From Nocardioidaceae bacterium (GTDB lineage: Bacteria > Actinomycetota > Actinomycetes > Propionibacteriales > Nocardioidaceae), in assembly GCA_013698435.1 (NCBI GenBank), contig JACCVA010000380.1, positions 1 to 12,803 of the forward strand: a stretch of 12,803 nt of DNA. Reading direction: 5' to 3'. A program made the translations under genes and the position numbers. Shown piece by piece: positions 1-7,602 of this stretch. Position 1 is the stretch's first letter. Each line of letters opens with the position of its first letter. The notes beneath the pieces are model-generated. The model was given only the letters and a program-made list of their open reading frames with translations, was not told the DNA's origin and made no database searches.

Positions 1-98
1 GGTTGTAACCGAGAGCCCGCAGTCGTGGCCGCGCAAGCACCTGCACCAGCACCGAGTAGCCAGAGCCGCCCGCACCATCGTCATACGAGGAGAGTCCT

Positions 99-1289
99 GT
101 GTCGTTGCCCCCGCTCGTGGAGCCCGCCGAAGAGCTGTCGATCGACGAGGTACGCCGCTACAGCCGGCACCTGATCATCCCCGACGTCGGTATGACGGGC
201 CAGAAGCGGCTCAAGAACGCGAAGGTGCTCGTCATCGGCGCCGGCGGGCTCGGCAGCCCTGCACTCCTCTACCTCGCGGCTGCCGGGGTCGGGACTCTCG
301 GGATCGCTGAGTTCGACGAGGTCGACGAGTCAAACCTGCAGCGGCAGATCATCCACGGGCAGAGCGACATCGGGAAGCCGAAGGCCATCTCTGCCAAGGA
401 GTCGATCGCCGAGACCAACCCGCTCGTCAACGTGGTCCTGCACAACGAGCGGCTCGACAACGACAACGTGATGGGCATCTTCGAGCAGTACGACCTGATC
501 GTCGACGGCACCGACAACTTCGCCACCCGCTACCTCGTCAACGACGCCGCCGTGCTGCTCGGCAAGCCCTATGTGTGGGGCTCGATCTACCGTTTCGACG
601 GCCAGGCGTCGGTCTTCTGGGCTGAACACGGCCCGTGCTACCGCTGCCTCTACCCCGAGCCGCCCCCGCCGGGCATGGTCCCGTCGTGCGCCGAGGGCGG
701 TGTGCTCGGCGTGCTGTGCGCGAGCATCGGCGCCATCCAGGTCAACGAGGCGATCAAGCTGCTGACCGGCATCGGTGAGCCGCTGCTCGGCAAGCTGATG
801 ATCTACGACGCGCTGGAGATGGAGTACCGCAAGCTCGCCGTCCGCAAGGACCCCGGCTGCGCGATCTGCGGCGACAACCCCACCGTCACCGAGCTGATCG
901 ACTACGAGACGTTCTGTGGCGCGATCAGCGACGAGGCCGCTGACGCCGCCGCCGACGCGACGATCTCCGTCGCGACCCTCGAGCACTGGCTCAAGGAGCG
1001 CGACAACGGTGAGCGTGACTTCGTGCTCGTCGACGTACGCGAGCCCAACGAGTACGAGATCAACAAGATCCCCGGCTCCGTGCTGATCCCGAAGGGCGAG
1101 TTCCTCAACGGCGACGCGCTCGGTGAGATGCCGTCCGACAAGCCGGTGGTGCTGCACTGCAAGTCCGGGGCGCGTTCGGCAGAGGTGCTGGCGGTGTTGA
1201 AGGGCGCCGGCTTCGCCGACTCCGTGCACGTCGGCGGCGGTGTCGTGGCCTGGGTCAACCAGATCGACCCGTCGCAGCCGTCCTACTGA
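99..1289 (+). CDS. moeZ: MoeZ-type adenylyltransferase/sulfurtransferase
   Basis: This 396-residue protein has the standard two-domain MoeZ/MoeB architecture. The N-terminal ThiF/MoeB/E1-like domain has the nucleotide-binding motif GAGGLGSP (residues 47-54) and DESNLQRQ (about 77-84). Four zinc-type cysteines are arranged as C180-x2-C183 and C254-x2-C257, and CAEGGVLG starts at C197. The C-terminal rhodanese domain (about 290-395) has the active-site loop HCKSGARS with C354. By family knowledge, the enzyme adenylates the C-terminal Gly-Gly of small sulfur-carrier proteins (MoaD, CysO or ThiS type) and transfers sulfur to them in the cytoplasm, for molybdopterin, cysteine or thiamine synthesis. 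A GTG start at 99 is chosen because a GAGGAG-type Shine-Dalgarno lies 5-10 bases upstream and the protein then has normal family length. It is probably cotranscribed with the next gene, 29 bases downstream. All key residues are present. Confidence 0.95.
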   Translation: MSLPPLVEPAEELSIDEVRRYSRHLIIPDVGMTGQKRLKNAKVLVIGAGGLGSPALLYLAAAGVGTLGIAEFDEVDESNLQRQIIHGQSDIGKPKAISAKESIAETNPLVNVVLHNERLDNDNVMGIFEQYDLIVDGTDNFATRYLVNDAAVLLGKPYVWGSIYRFDGQASVFWAEHGPCYRCLYPEPPPPGMVPSCAEGGVLGVLCASIGAIQVNEAIKLLTGIGEPLLGKLMIYDALEMEYRKLAVRKDPGCAICGDNPTVTELIDYETFCGAISDEAADAAADATISVATLEHWLKERDNGERDFVLVDVREPNEYEINKIPGSVLIPKGEFLNGDALGEMPSDKPVVLHCKSGARSAEVLAVLKGAGFADSVHVGGGVVAWVNQIDPSQPSY

Positions 1290-1318
1290 CGGCCGCACGC
1301 ACCAACCCGACCGCGGCG

Positions 1319-2143
1319 GTGGTGTCGTACCCTCCCGCCGGCGTCTGCAAGGCGTTCGGAGCCGACGCGGAGCACCTGCGTCGGCTTGTCGGCGGGCAGG
1401 GTCAGACCTGGTACGACGGCGCCCTCGTGCTCAAGCCCGTCCCCAACCCGGCCGAACACGACTGGGTGAGTGACGTCTTCGCCGGTTGGCGCCACCACGA
1501 CCGCGTACGCGTCCCGGAACCGGTGCGCTCGCGCCGCGGGGCCTGGGTGCACGACGGCTGGGCCGCCCACCATTGGGTCGAGGGCCGCGACGTTGCGCTG
1601 CCGGTGGAGCTCGACGTGGTCCGCGCCGCGAGCGACGCCTTTCATGAGGCGGTCGGACACCTGTCGCGCCCGGCGTTTCTCGACCTGCGGTGGGACCCCT
1701 GGTCCCACGGTGACCGCGTCGCCTGGGACGGCGGCCGACCGCAAGGCCACGCGGCAACCCGTCAGCTCATCGCGGACGGGCTTGTTGCCCTGCAGCCGGT
1801 ACATGCCCGCTCGCAGGTCATCCACGGCGACATCGGCGGGAACGTGCTCGTCGCGGACGGGCTTGCCCCCGCAGTGATCGACTGGCCGCCCTACTTCCGA
1901 CCGGCAGGGTTTGCGCTGGCGGTGGTCGCCGTCGACGCGATCTGCTGGGCAGCTGCGCCGCTCACCATCCTCGATGCGTGGAGCGACGTCCCTGACTGGG
2001 ACCAGCTACTGTTGCGGGCCGTCATCTACCGGGTTGCGACCCGAGGACGGTTCGAGGCGCTCGGTCTCACGTCGACCGACAGCTCCCATGACGTCGAACA
2101 GTGCCGGCCCTGCCTCGATGCCGTCCTACGGCGCATGCCCTGA
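1319..2143 (+). CDS. TIGR02569-like actinobacterial protein with phosphotransferase-like core
   Basis: This 274-residue protein resembles the actinobacterial TIGR02569 family, whose biochemical role is, as far as I know, unassigned. The visible signature is that of aminoglycoside-phosphotransferase/kinase-like folds. HGDIGGN (residues 169-175) matches the HxDxxxxN catalytic loop, and VIDW with D188 matches the metal-binding aspartate. The opening stretch (PPAGVCKAFG, 5-14) is family-like. No signal peptide or membrane segment is visible. The GTG at 1319 is taken as the start; a second GTG follows directly, so the true start could be three bases later. The gene follows moeZ on the same strand after 29 bases, consistent with one operon and with the moeZ-neighbour arrangement I recall from mycobacteria (Rv3205c). 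Its substrate cannot be read from the sequence. Confidence 0.82.
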   Translation: MVSYPPAGVCKAFGADAEHLRRLVGGQGQTWYDGALVLKPVPNPAEHDWVSDVFAGWRHHDRVRVPEPVRSRRGAWVHDGWAAHHWVEGRDVALPVELDVVRAASDAFHEAVGHLSRPAFLDLRWDPWSHGDRVAWDGGRPQGHAATRQLIADGLVALQPVHARSQVIHGDIGGNVLVADGLAPAVIDWPPYFRPAGFALAVVAVDAICWAAAPLTILDAWSDVPDWDQLLLRAVIYRVATRGRFEALGLTSTDSSHDVEQCRPCLDAVLRRMP

Positions 2144-2205
2144 CGTCAGCCACCCTGACCCGCACCGGCGGTCCTGTCGTCACAGGGGGCATCAGCAGAC
2201 CGCCT

Positions 2206-2247
2206 CGGCTCACGTCGACGCGGCTCGTCAGCGTCGGTCCTGAGCCG
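2206..2247. terminator. Nested hairpin between convergent genes (possible terminator)
   Basis: The two flanking genes converge here, ending at 2143 and 2228. A perfect 7-bp outer stem (2206-2212 with 2241-2247) encloses a perfect 6-bp inner stem (2216-2221 with 2231-2236) whose loop contains the aldolase stop codon. A second possible structure lies just upstream: 7-bp arms at 2167-2173 and 2198-2204, with a 5-bp hairpin at 2173-2186 as a mutually exclusive alternative sharing one base. Neither has a U-tract, so a terminator role is inferred from position and structure only. Confidence 0.3.
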
Positions 2248-2899
2248 CTCCGCCCGCGGACCTGAGGGTGTCCAACAGTTGGGCGGCGGCCGTGCTGACA
2301 AGGTGTCGAGACGGGTCGGAGCCGGTCGACGTCAAGCCGCTGCCGAGCCCGACGGCGTGCGCGCCGGCGGCGAGCCAGCTGCCCACCTCCTCGATCGCGA
2401 CCCCGCCACTGGGGATGACGGCCAGGTCGGGGAACGGACCACGCAGCGCGGCCAGCCCGGCCGGACCCACCATGGCGGCGGGAAAGAGCTTGACGACGAG
2501 CGCGCCGGCTGCCCGCACTGTCATGATCTCGGTCGGCGTCAACACACCAGGGACCACCAACCGGCCGGTCTCCAGCATGGCGCGCACCAGCTCGGGCGGG
2601 CTGCCCGGGCAGACCAGGAAGTCCGCCCCGGCATTTGTCGCGCCGCCAGCCTGGCCCGCAGAGGAGACGGTGCCCGCCCCGAGCAGGATCCGGTCGCCGT
2701 ACTCCGCGCGCAACGTCGAGAGCAGCTCGGTCGCCCGCGGCGTCGTGTAGGTGATCTCGACCGCCGTGAAACCGGCCGCCACCAGGGCTCGGCTCGCCGC
2801 GAGTGCGCCTTCAGGGGACTGTGACCGCACGATGGCGATGCAACGCTGAACACCAAGGAGCTCGAGCACCTGCTCGGCGGTACGCGGCCTGTCCGTCAT
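2228..2899 (-). CDS. KDPG/KHG-type aldolase (2-dehydro-3-deoxyphosphogluconate aldolase family)
   Basis: A 223-residue class I aldolase of the Eda/KDPG family, at normal family length. Visible motifs are VEIT with E48, LLGAGTV (72-78), FLVCPGS (94-100), VPGVLTPTEI (116-125), VVKLFPAA with K137 as the expected Schiff-base lysine, and IPSGGV (162-167) for phosphate binding. By family, it cleaves 2-keto-3-deoxy-6-phospho-sugar acids into pyruvate and glyceraldehyde 3-phosphate in the cytoplasm. It is the last gene of the minus-strand operon. Its ATG overlaps the stop of the upstream kinase gene by four bases (ATGA), implying translational coupling and matching a kinase-then-aldolase sequence of reactions. 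The stereochemistry of its sugar-acid substrate is not evident, so a homologous substrate such as a galactose-derived acid is possible. Confidence 0.92.
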   Translation of the reverse strand: MTDRPRTAEQVLELLGVQRCIAIVRSQSPEGALAASRALVAAGFTAVEITYTTPRATELLSTLRAEYGDRILLGAGTVSSAGQAGGATNAGADFLVCPGSPPELVRAMLETGRLVVPGVLTPTEIMTVRAAGALVVKLFPAAMVGPAGLAALRGPFPDLAVIPSGGVAIEEVGSWLAAGAHAVGLGSGLTSTGSDPSRHLVSTAAAQLLDTLRSAGGAAQDRR

Positions 2900-3834
2900 C
2901 GGTCATCCTCTCCAGTGCCGGGCTGCGAGCGTCTGGAGATGGTCACCGGACTGTCCTCGCGACATACGACAGCATGAGCGGCGCAATGCTCGGCACGCGC
3001 CAGGCGGTCGCGAAGGCTGAGCTGGTCGAGCCAGCCGGAGAGGTACCCAGCGGCCAGGGCGTCACCCGCCCCGGTCAGGTCGATGACGTTGAGGACGCGG
3101 GCATCGACCTTGGCCACCTCGTCATCGGTGATGGCGACGGCACCGCTGGCGTCGTGGATGACGAGCGTCGTGGGGCGCATCGAGGCGAGCCGCGTCTGCA
3201 AGCTGTCGATATCGTCGGTGGAGAAGATCAGACGTGCTTCGTCCCGGGAGGCGAAGATGGTGTCGCACATCTCAGTGAGCGGCCGGAGCAGCGCTGCTGG
3301 GTCCCTTCCCCGCAGCAGCCGGTGCCTGATGTTGACGTCGAAGCTGACATGGGTGCCGGTCGTCGACGCAGCAGTCAGCAGCTGAGCGACCATCGCGTGC
3401 CCGGCATCGGAGATGAGCGCTGTGATGCCGCTCAGGTGCAAGCCCCGGCCAGCGCACAGGTAGTCGACGTCGGCGTACGTCGCACGGCTCTGCGCGGACC
3501 CGTGGCGGTAGGGGTAGTTGCGAAGACCACCGAGCGGGGTCTTCTCCTTCAGGTAGAGCCCGGTCGGTGCTGTGGCGTCGACGACGAGCCGCGAGACGTC
3601 GACCCCCTCGCTGCGAAGGGCACGCGTGCCCGCACGACCGAAGGGGTCGTCGCCGACGACGCCGGCCCAGCCGACTGCATGGCCGAGGCGGGCGAGAGTG
3701 AGGGCGACGTTGACCTCGGCGCCGCCCACCGACGTCGCCAGCAACGCGGCCGACTCCAACGGTGAATCGAGGCCGACCGGGGCGAGCACGCCGAGCATCT
3801 CGCCGGTCGTGATGACGTCGAGCCGCTCAGACAT
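2896..3834 (-). CDS. PfkB-family sugar kinase, 2-keto-3-deoxygluconate kinase type
   Basis: A 312-residue ribokinase/PfkB-family kinase. The N-terminal substrate motif GGAEVNVA is at 37-44. The segment TGLYLKEKTPLGG with YPYRHGSA (91-115) and FDVNIRHRLL (165-174) resembles KDG kinases. The C-terminal motif DLTGAGDALAAGYLSG (252-267) carries the catalytic base D258 and the anion hole. The predicted reaction is ATP-dependent phosphorylation of a 2-keto-3-deoxy sugar acid, which would feed the downstream aldolase. The ATG at 3834 is chosen because the protein then starts directly at the Rossmann-like first strand (DVITTGE). A longer reading would run into the coding region of the upstream gene. 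The start overlaps the dehydratase stop by 8 bp and the stop overlaps the aldolase start by 4 bp. Fructokinase-like specificity cannot be excluded, but the context favours a keto-deoxy acid. Confidence 0.9.
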   Translation of the reverse strand: MSERLDVITTGEMLGVLAPVGLDSPLESAALLATSVGGAEVNVALTLARLGHAVGWAGVVGDDPFGRAGTRALRSEGVDVSRLVVDATAPTGLYLKEKTPLGGLRNYPYRHGSAQSRATYADVDYLCAGRGLHLSGITALISDAGHAMVAQLLTAASTTGTHVSFDVNIRHRLLRGRDPAALLRPLTEMCDTIFASRDEARLIFSTDDIDSLQTRLASMRPTTLVIHDASGAVAITDDEVAKVDARVLNVIDLTGAGDALAAGYLSGWLDQLSLRDRLARAEHCAAHAVVCREDSPVTISRRSQPGTGEDDR

Positions 3835-4963
3835 CGAACAACGCGTCACCTGGGGCGTAGCGAGCCAAGGCGTCGGGATCGAGCCGGATACCGAGGCCGG
3901 GTCCGGCCGGGACGGCGAGCATCCCGTCGTCGTCGAGCTTGAAACCGCCCTCGACGAGGCCGTCGATGTACGCCGAGCCGGGCTTGTACTCGACCAGATC
4001 GGTGTCGGGTAGAGCCGCTGCCAGATGCAGATCGGCGGCCAGACCCACCGCTGTGTTCCAACCGTGCGGGATGAAGCGGGTGCCGAACTCTGCCGCCAGC
4101 CAGGCGACCCGGCGCGACTCGCTGATGCCGCCACCCTTGGTCGTGTCCGGCTGGACGATGTCGAATGCCCCTGCGGTGATGAAGCGGACGAAGTCCTGCC
4201 GACGTGTCAGCACCTCACCGCCGGAGATCGCGATCCTCGACGCCCGACGGAGCTGGACGAACCCGTCGAGGTCGTCGGGTCTCAGCGCCTCCTCGAACCA
4301 GGCGACGTCATAGGCCGCCAGCAGGTCGGCCGTCCGGACCGCCCACTTGTACCCGTGCGGCCAGAAGGCGTCGGACCCGCCCGCGTCCACTGCCAGCAGC
4401 GACTCCGGCCCGATAGCCTCGCGGGCAGCCGCCACCACCTGCTCGTCGACAACGTTGCTCACCCTGCCGAAGTCGCCCCAGCCGATCTTGAACGCGGTGA
4501 AGCCCTCGGCGGCCAGCTTCGCGAGGTTGTCCGCGAGCACCGGAGCATCCTCGATGAGGACCGATGCGTAGGGGCGTACCCGGGCGCGGTACCGGCCGCC
4601 GAGCAGTGTGCTGATCGGCAGACCGACGACCTGGCCGAGGATGTCCCACAAGGCGATGTCGATCCCGCTGATCGTGTGGGTGACAGCACCGCCACGACCC
4701 ATCCAGAACGTGTGCTCGTGCAGCCGCTGGCTCAACCGGTCCGGTTCGCGTGGGTCGGCTCCTAGGCAGATCGGGCCGAGGATTTCGAGCGCCGCACGGA
4801 CCAGATGTTCGCTGGAGAAGACGCTCCCCACCCCGACGACGCCTGCGTCGGTGTGAACGGTGACGAGGGTGTGGACGACATCGTCGGGGTCGAGCTCGAG
4901 CGACCAACCGCCCTTTGGGGTTGCACCACGCAGCCCGACCGCGCGCATCTCAGTGATCTTCAT
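3827..4963 (-). CDS. Enolase-superfamily dehydratase (mandelate racemase/muconate lactonizing type)
   Basis: A 378-residue two-domain enolase-superfamily protein. The capping domain (about 1-125) contains the usual SGIDIALWDILG segment (99-110), followed by a TIM-barrel domain. Expected metal ligands are D193 (AVDAGG), E224 or E225 (WFEEAL) and E250 (ISGGE). The His-Asp dyad is D273 (VQPDTTKGGG) with H300 (IPHGWN). The KxK position reads K159-I-G161, so the second lysine typical of mandelate-racemase-like enzymes is absent. By family, such enzymes dehydrate aldonic or aldaric acids to 2-keto-3-deoxy acids. Neighbouring kinase and aldolase genes support that role, but the exact substrate is unknown. 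The ATG at 4963 has AAGGAAGG (4975-4982) upstream and overlaps the end of the GH13 gene by 14 bp. Confidence 0.9.
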   Translation of the reverse strand: MKITEMRAVGLRGATPKGGWSLELDPDDVVHTLVTVHTDAGVVGVGSVFSSEHLVRAALEILGPICLGADPREPDRLSQRLHEHTFWMGRGGAVTHTISGIDIALWDILGQVVGLPISTLLGGRYRARVRPYASVLIEDAPVLADNLAKLAAEGFTAFKIGWGDFGRVSNVVDEQVVAAAREAIGPESLLAVDAGGSDAFWPHGYKWAVRTADLLAAYDVAWFEEALRPDDLDGFVQLRRASRIAISGGEVLTRRQDFVRFITAGAFDIVQPDTTKGGGISESRRVAWLAAEFGTRFIPHGWNTAVGLAADLHLAAALPDTDLVEYKPGSAYIDGLVEGGFKLDDDGMLAVPAGPGLGIRLDPDALARYAPGDALFDV

Positions 4964-6635
4964 GGGAATGCATGCCTTCCTTGACCTCGATGACGACGCC
5001 CTCGTCGGCTCCCAGGTGCAGCGTCGCACCTGTGCTGCCCCTGCACGCGCCCGTCGTGGAGACGACGACGGACCCGGTCGAGGGCAAGGTGACGCTTGTC
5101 GGCTCACTGGTCAGGTTGAGTGCTATGACCATGCTGTGACTCTCGCTGCGTCGTTCGTACGCGAGCACCGAGGGTGGGCAGGCGCAGGGAAGGAAGGTGA
5201 TGTCCCCGTGGCGCAGGGCGTCCGCCGTCCCGCGAAGACGCACCAACGTCTGGTACAGCGACAGCGAGGAGGCCGGCTCAGCCAGCTGTGAGTCGACGTT
5301 GATCTCGGCGGCGTCGTGTGCGGTCGGCAGCCACAGCTGCGCCGGGTCCGCGGTCGAGAAGCCGGCGTTGACGTCGTTGTTCCACGGCATCGGGGTACGG
5401 GTGGGGTCGCGACTCACCCCGCCCGTCGCAGTCGCGAAGTAGTCGCGCTGCTGGGACAACGGCACCGGCTGGTCGGCCATTCCGAGCTCGTCGCCGTACA
5501 GCAGGCAAGGTGTCGCCGCGAGAGTGAGGAGCAGGACCGCGGCGACCCGTGCCTGGGCAGGGCCGAGCCGGGTCGCAAGGCGCATCCTGTCGTGGTTGCC
5601 CAGAGCCACGATCGGCCAGGCGCCGGTCGGGAGGGCGGCGTAAAGGCCCTCGAGCTCGGCACGCAGCAGGTCCGCACGCCACGGTGTCTCGATCAGGCGG
5701 AACGGGAACGGCAGGTGCATGCCGCCGAGGTCGGCTCCGTAGTAGGCCGCCCAGTCCGCCCACGGCATCGCCTCGATCTCCGCGATCGTGACCGCATCGG
5801 GGTACTCGTCGACGATCGCCCTGATCTGCGTCATCACCTGATGGGTGTCGGGGTGTCGCCGGTCGTAGAGGTGGATCTGGGTACCGAAGTCGGGATGCTG
5901 GAGGTCGTAGGGGTTGTGCGCGCCGGCCGCCACCTCGGGGTTGTCGCGCAGCTCGGGGTCCTTCATCAGCATGTGGGCGACGTCGATCCGCACACCGTCG
6001 GCGCCACGGCCGAGCCAGTACCTGAGGACCTCGAACAAGGCATCTCGTACCTGGGGGTTGCGCCAGTTCAGGTCGGGCTGCTCCTTGAGGTGGGAGTGCA
6101 GGTAGTACTGACCGGTGGGCGGATCCAGCTCCCAGACCGACCCTCCTGCCTCGCTGGTCCAGTTGTTCGGGAGGCTGCCGTCTGGCTTGGAGTCGCGCCA
6201 GACGTACCAGTCTCGCCGGGGGTTGGTCAGCGACGACCGCGACTCCAGGAACCACGGGTGCTGGTCAGAAGTGTGGCTCGGGATGTAGTCGACGATGATC
6301 TTGATCCCGCGGGCGTGCGCCTCGGTGAGGAGACGGTCGAAGATCTCCAGAGTGCCGAAGACCGGTTCGACCTGCAGGTAGTCCGAGACGTCGAACCCCT
6401 GGTCGAGCAGTGGCGAAGCGTAGAAGGGACCGGTCCAGACCGCATCGACGCCCAGGATGTCGGACAGGTAGCCGAGGGAGTCGATGAGGCCCTGGAGGTC
6501 GCCGACGCCGTCGCCGTTGCCGTCACGGAAGCTCGGGAGGTGGCACTCGTAGATGACGGCTCCCCTCCACCACGCACCAGCCACACTGTCGCTCGGCGGC
6601 GCGGCACCCGCGCCTGCTGACATGGGTCTGGTCAT
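4950..6635 (-). CDS. GH13 alpha-glucosidase-type glycoside hydrolase
   Basis: A 561-residue GH13 enzyme with no signal peptide, so it is probably cytoplasmic and acts on imported oligosaccharide. Its features are those of alpha-glucosidase/oligo-1,6-glucosidase relatives: WWRGAVIYE at 22-30, HTSDQHPWF (121-129), RDWYVWRD (141-148), QPDLNWRNP (186-194) and TRTPMPW (412-418). Catalytic candidates are nucleophile D218 (GVRIDVAH), acid/base E286 (IAEIEA) and D349 (GNHD). Conserved region I reads DYIPSH (116-121), where the family usually has Asn before His. A C-terminal beta domain follows from about 460. The start at 6635 is set by AAGGAGG (6646-6652) with a 10-base spacer. An upstream in-frame ATG at 6692 has no comparable site and would add only a charged tail. 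Trehalose-synthase-like or sucrose-hydrolase activity is possible. The fold is certain and the substrate is not. Confidence 0.92.
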   Translation of the reverse strand: MTRPMSAGAGAAPPSDSVAGAWWRGAVIYECHLPSFRDGNGDGVGDLQGLIDSLGYLSDILGVDAVWTGPFYASPLLDQGFDVSDYLQVEPVFGTLEIFDRLLTEAHARGIKIIVDYIPSHTSDQHPWFLESRSSLTNPRRDWYVWRDSKPDGSLPNNWTSEAGGSVWELDPPTGQYYLHSHLKEQPDLNWRNPQVRDALFEVLRYWLGRGADGVRIDVAHMLMKDPELRDNPEVAAGAHNPYDLQHPDFGTQIHLYDRRHPDTHQVMTQIRAIVDEYPDAVTIAEIEAMPWADWAAYYGADLGGMHLPFPFRLIETPWRADLLRAELEGLYAALPTGAWPIVALGNHDRMRLATRLGPAQARVAAVLLLTLAATPCLLYGDELGMADQPVPLSQQRDYFATATGGVSRDPTRTPMPWNNDVNAGFSTADPAQLWLPTAHDAAEINVDSQLAEPASSLSLYQTLVRLRGTADALRHGDITFLPCACPPSVLAYERRSESHSMVIALNLTSEPTSVTLPSTGSVVVSTTGACRGSTGATLHLGADEGVVIEVKEGMHSHEDH

Positions 6636-6645
6636 CAGCTGGCGG

Positions 6646-6652
6646 CCTCCTT
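6646..6652 (-). promoter_or_regulatory. Ribosome binding site that sets the GH13 start
   Basis: On the minus strand this reads AAGGAGG, a near-perfect Shine-Dalgarno, 10 bases before the ATG at 6635. It argues for that start rather than the in-frame ATG at 6692. Confidence 0.75.
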
Positions 6653-6698
6653 GCTGGTGGGCTCCGGCATGGTCGTCGAGCGTTGCGGGCATGGTCGC

Positions 6699-7601
6699 TC
6701 AGCCCTTGGCGAACCCGGCGAGCATGCCGCGGACGAAGTGCTTCTGCATGGCGAGGAAGACGACCATCGGCACAACCATCGAGAGCATGGCGGCCGAGGT
6801 GAGGATCTCCCAACCGTTCCCGCGGGAAGCCACGAGCTGGCTGACCGCGACGGTCATGGGTGCGACGTCACTGAACCCCCCGAGGAAGATCAGCGCTGTC
6901 AGCAGGTCGTTCCAAGTCCAGACGAACTCGAAGATGGCCAGCGAGGCCAGTGCCGGCCGGGAGAGCGGCAAGACGATGCTGAAGAAGATCTGGCTGCGAC
7001 GGGCGCCGTCCATCTCGGCTGCCTCGAACAGCTCACGAGGCAGCGCGGCGAAGAAGTTGTGCAGGAGGTAGATCGCGAAGGGCAGCCCGTACCCGAGGTG
7101 GACCAGCCACAAGCCGAGGAAGCTGCCGGTCAGGTCGAGCGAGTTGAAGATCCGCAGCAGCGGCACGAGAGTGATCTGCACCGGGACGATGAGCAAGGTC
7201 ACGATGACCAGCAGCACACCACTGCGAAGCTTGAACTGCATGCACGCGAGCGCGTAGGCGGCGGCTGAGCTGACGACGACGGTGAGCAGCGTAGCCGGCA
7301 CCACGATGGCAAAGCTGTTGAAGAGGCTCAGGAGCATGTTGTTGCGTTCGAGTACCGCGCTGTAGTTGGCGATCGTGTAGTCGCCGGGGAGCGCGAAGGA
7401 GTGCCACCAGCCGGTGGACAAGACGGCGGGGGTAGGACGGAAGGAGCTGACGAAGAGCCCCACCAGCGGGATCAGCCAGATGGCGGTGATGCCCACCACC
7501 GTCAGGTGGAGGGGCAGCCGGCGCGGGTGAAGGCGCCCGGTGTGGACAGCCGTCGTGGGCTGGACCACGCGGCTGGCGACGTCTTCCACGTGCGCGGCCA
7601 T
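6699..7601 (-). CDS. ABC sugar transporter permease, MalG/CUT1 type
   Basis: A 300-residue inner-membrane permease with about six hydrophobic segments (about 32-53, 95-120, 127-150, 161-182, 214-240 and 267-286). The EAA loop that docks to the ATPase, EAAEMDGARRSQIFF, begins at E193 with the conserved G199 and is followed by LPLSRPAL. This is the MalG-like partner of a carbohydrate uptake (CUT1) importer. It is encoded one base after the stop of the other permease (TGAGATG), with GGGAG about eight bases before the ATG, so it is certainly cotranscribed and probably coupled. The GH13 gene follows 63 bases downstream of its stop. The ligand specificity comes from the binding protein and is not readable here. 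Confidence 0.93.
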   Translation of the reverse strand: MAAHVEDVASRVVQPTTAVHTGRLHPRRLPLHLTVVGITAIWLIPLVGLFVSSFRPTPAVLSTGWWHSFALPGDYTIANYSAVLERNNMLLSLFNSFAIVVPATLLTVVVSSAAAYALACMQFKLRSGVLLVIVTLLIVPVQITLVPLLRIFNSLDLTGSFLGLWLVHLGYGLPFAIYLLHNFFAALPRELFEAAEMDGARRSQIFFSIVLPLSRPALASLAIFEFVWTWNDLLTALIFLGGFSDVAPMTVAVSQLVASRGNGWEILTSAAMLSMVVPMVVFLAMQKHFVRGMLAGFAKG

Positions 7602-7602
7602 C

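Noticed and set aside
1..98. Possible tail of an upstream gene before moeZ
   Set aside because: Two frames stay open and one stops at once, but none shows a recognisable C-terminus, so no call is supported.
330..1298. Long minus-strand open frame of 322 codons opposite moeZ
   Set aside because: It mirrors the moeZ coding frame, shows no recognisable domain, is rich in Val/Asp/Arg/Gly as expected for GC-rich antisense, and moeZ is unambiguous.
1770..1865. 15-bp direct repeat TCGCGGACGGGCTTG at 1770-1784 and 1851-1865
   Set aside because: Both copies encode ADGL in the same frame of the phosphotransferase-like gene. No structure or spacing suggests more than coincidence in GC-rich coding DNA.
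2144..2227. Search for attachment-type direct repeats at the cluster edges (also 12578-12697)
   Set aside because: By eye no shared repeat longer than a few bases links the two boundaries, and no integrase or tRNA is present.
2803..3765. Plus-strand open frame of 320 codons opposite the kinase gene
   Set aside because: The kinase reading has all PfkB motifs in order; the opposite strand shows only antisense composition.
5316..6620. Plus-strand open frame of 434 codons opposite the GH13 gene
   Set aside because: The GH13 motifs on the minus strand are complete. The plus-strand translation is low-complexity antisense with no motif and no ribosome site.
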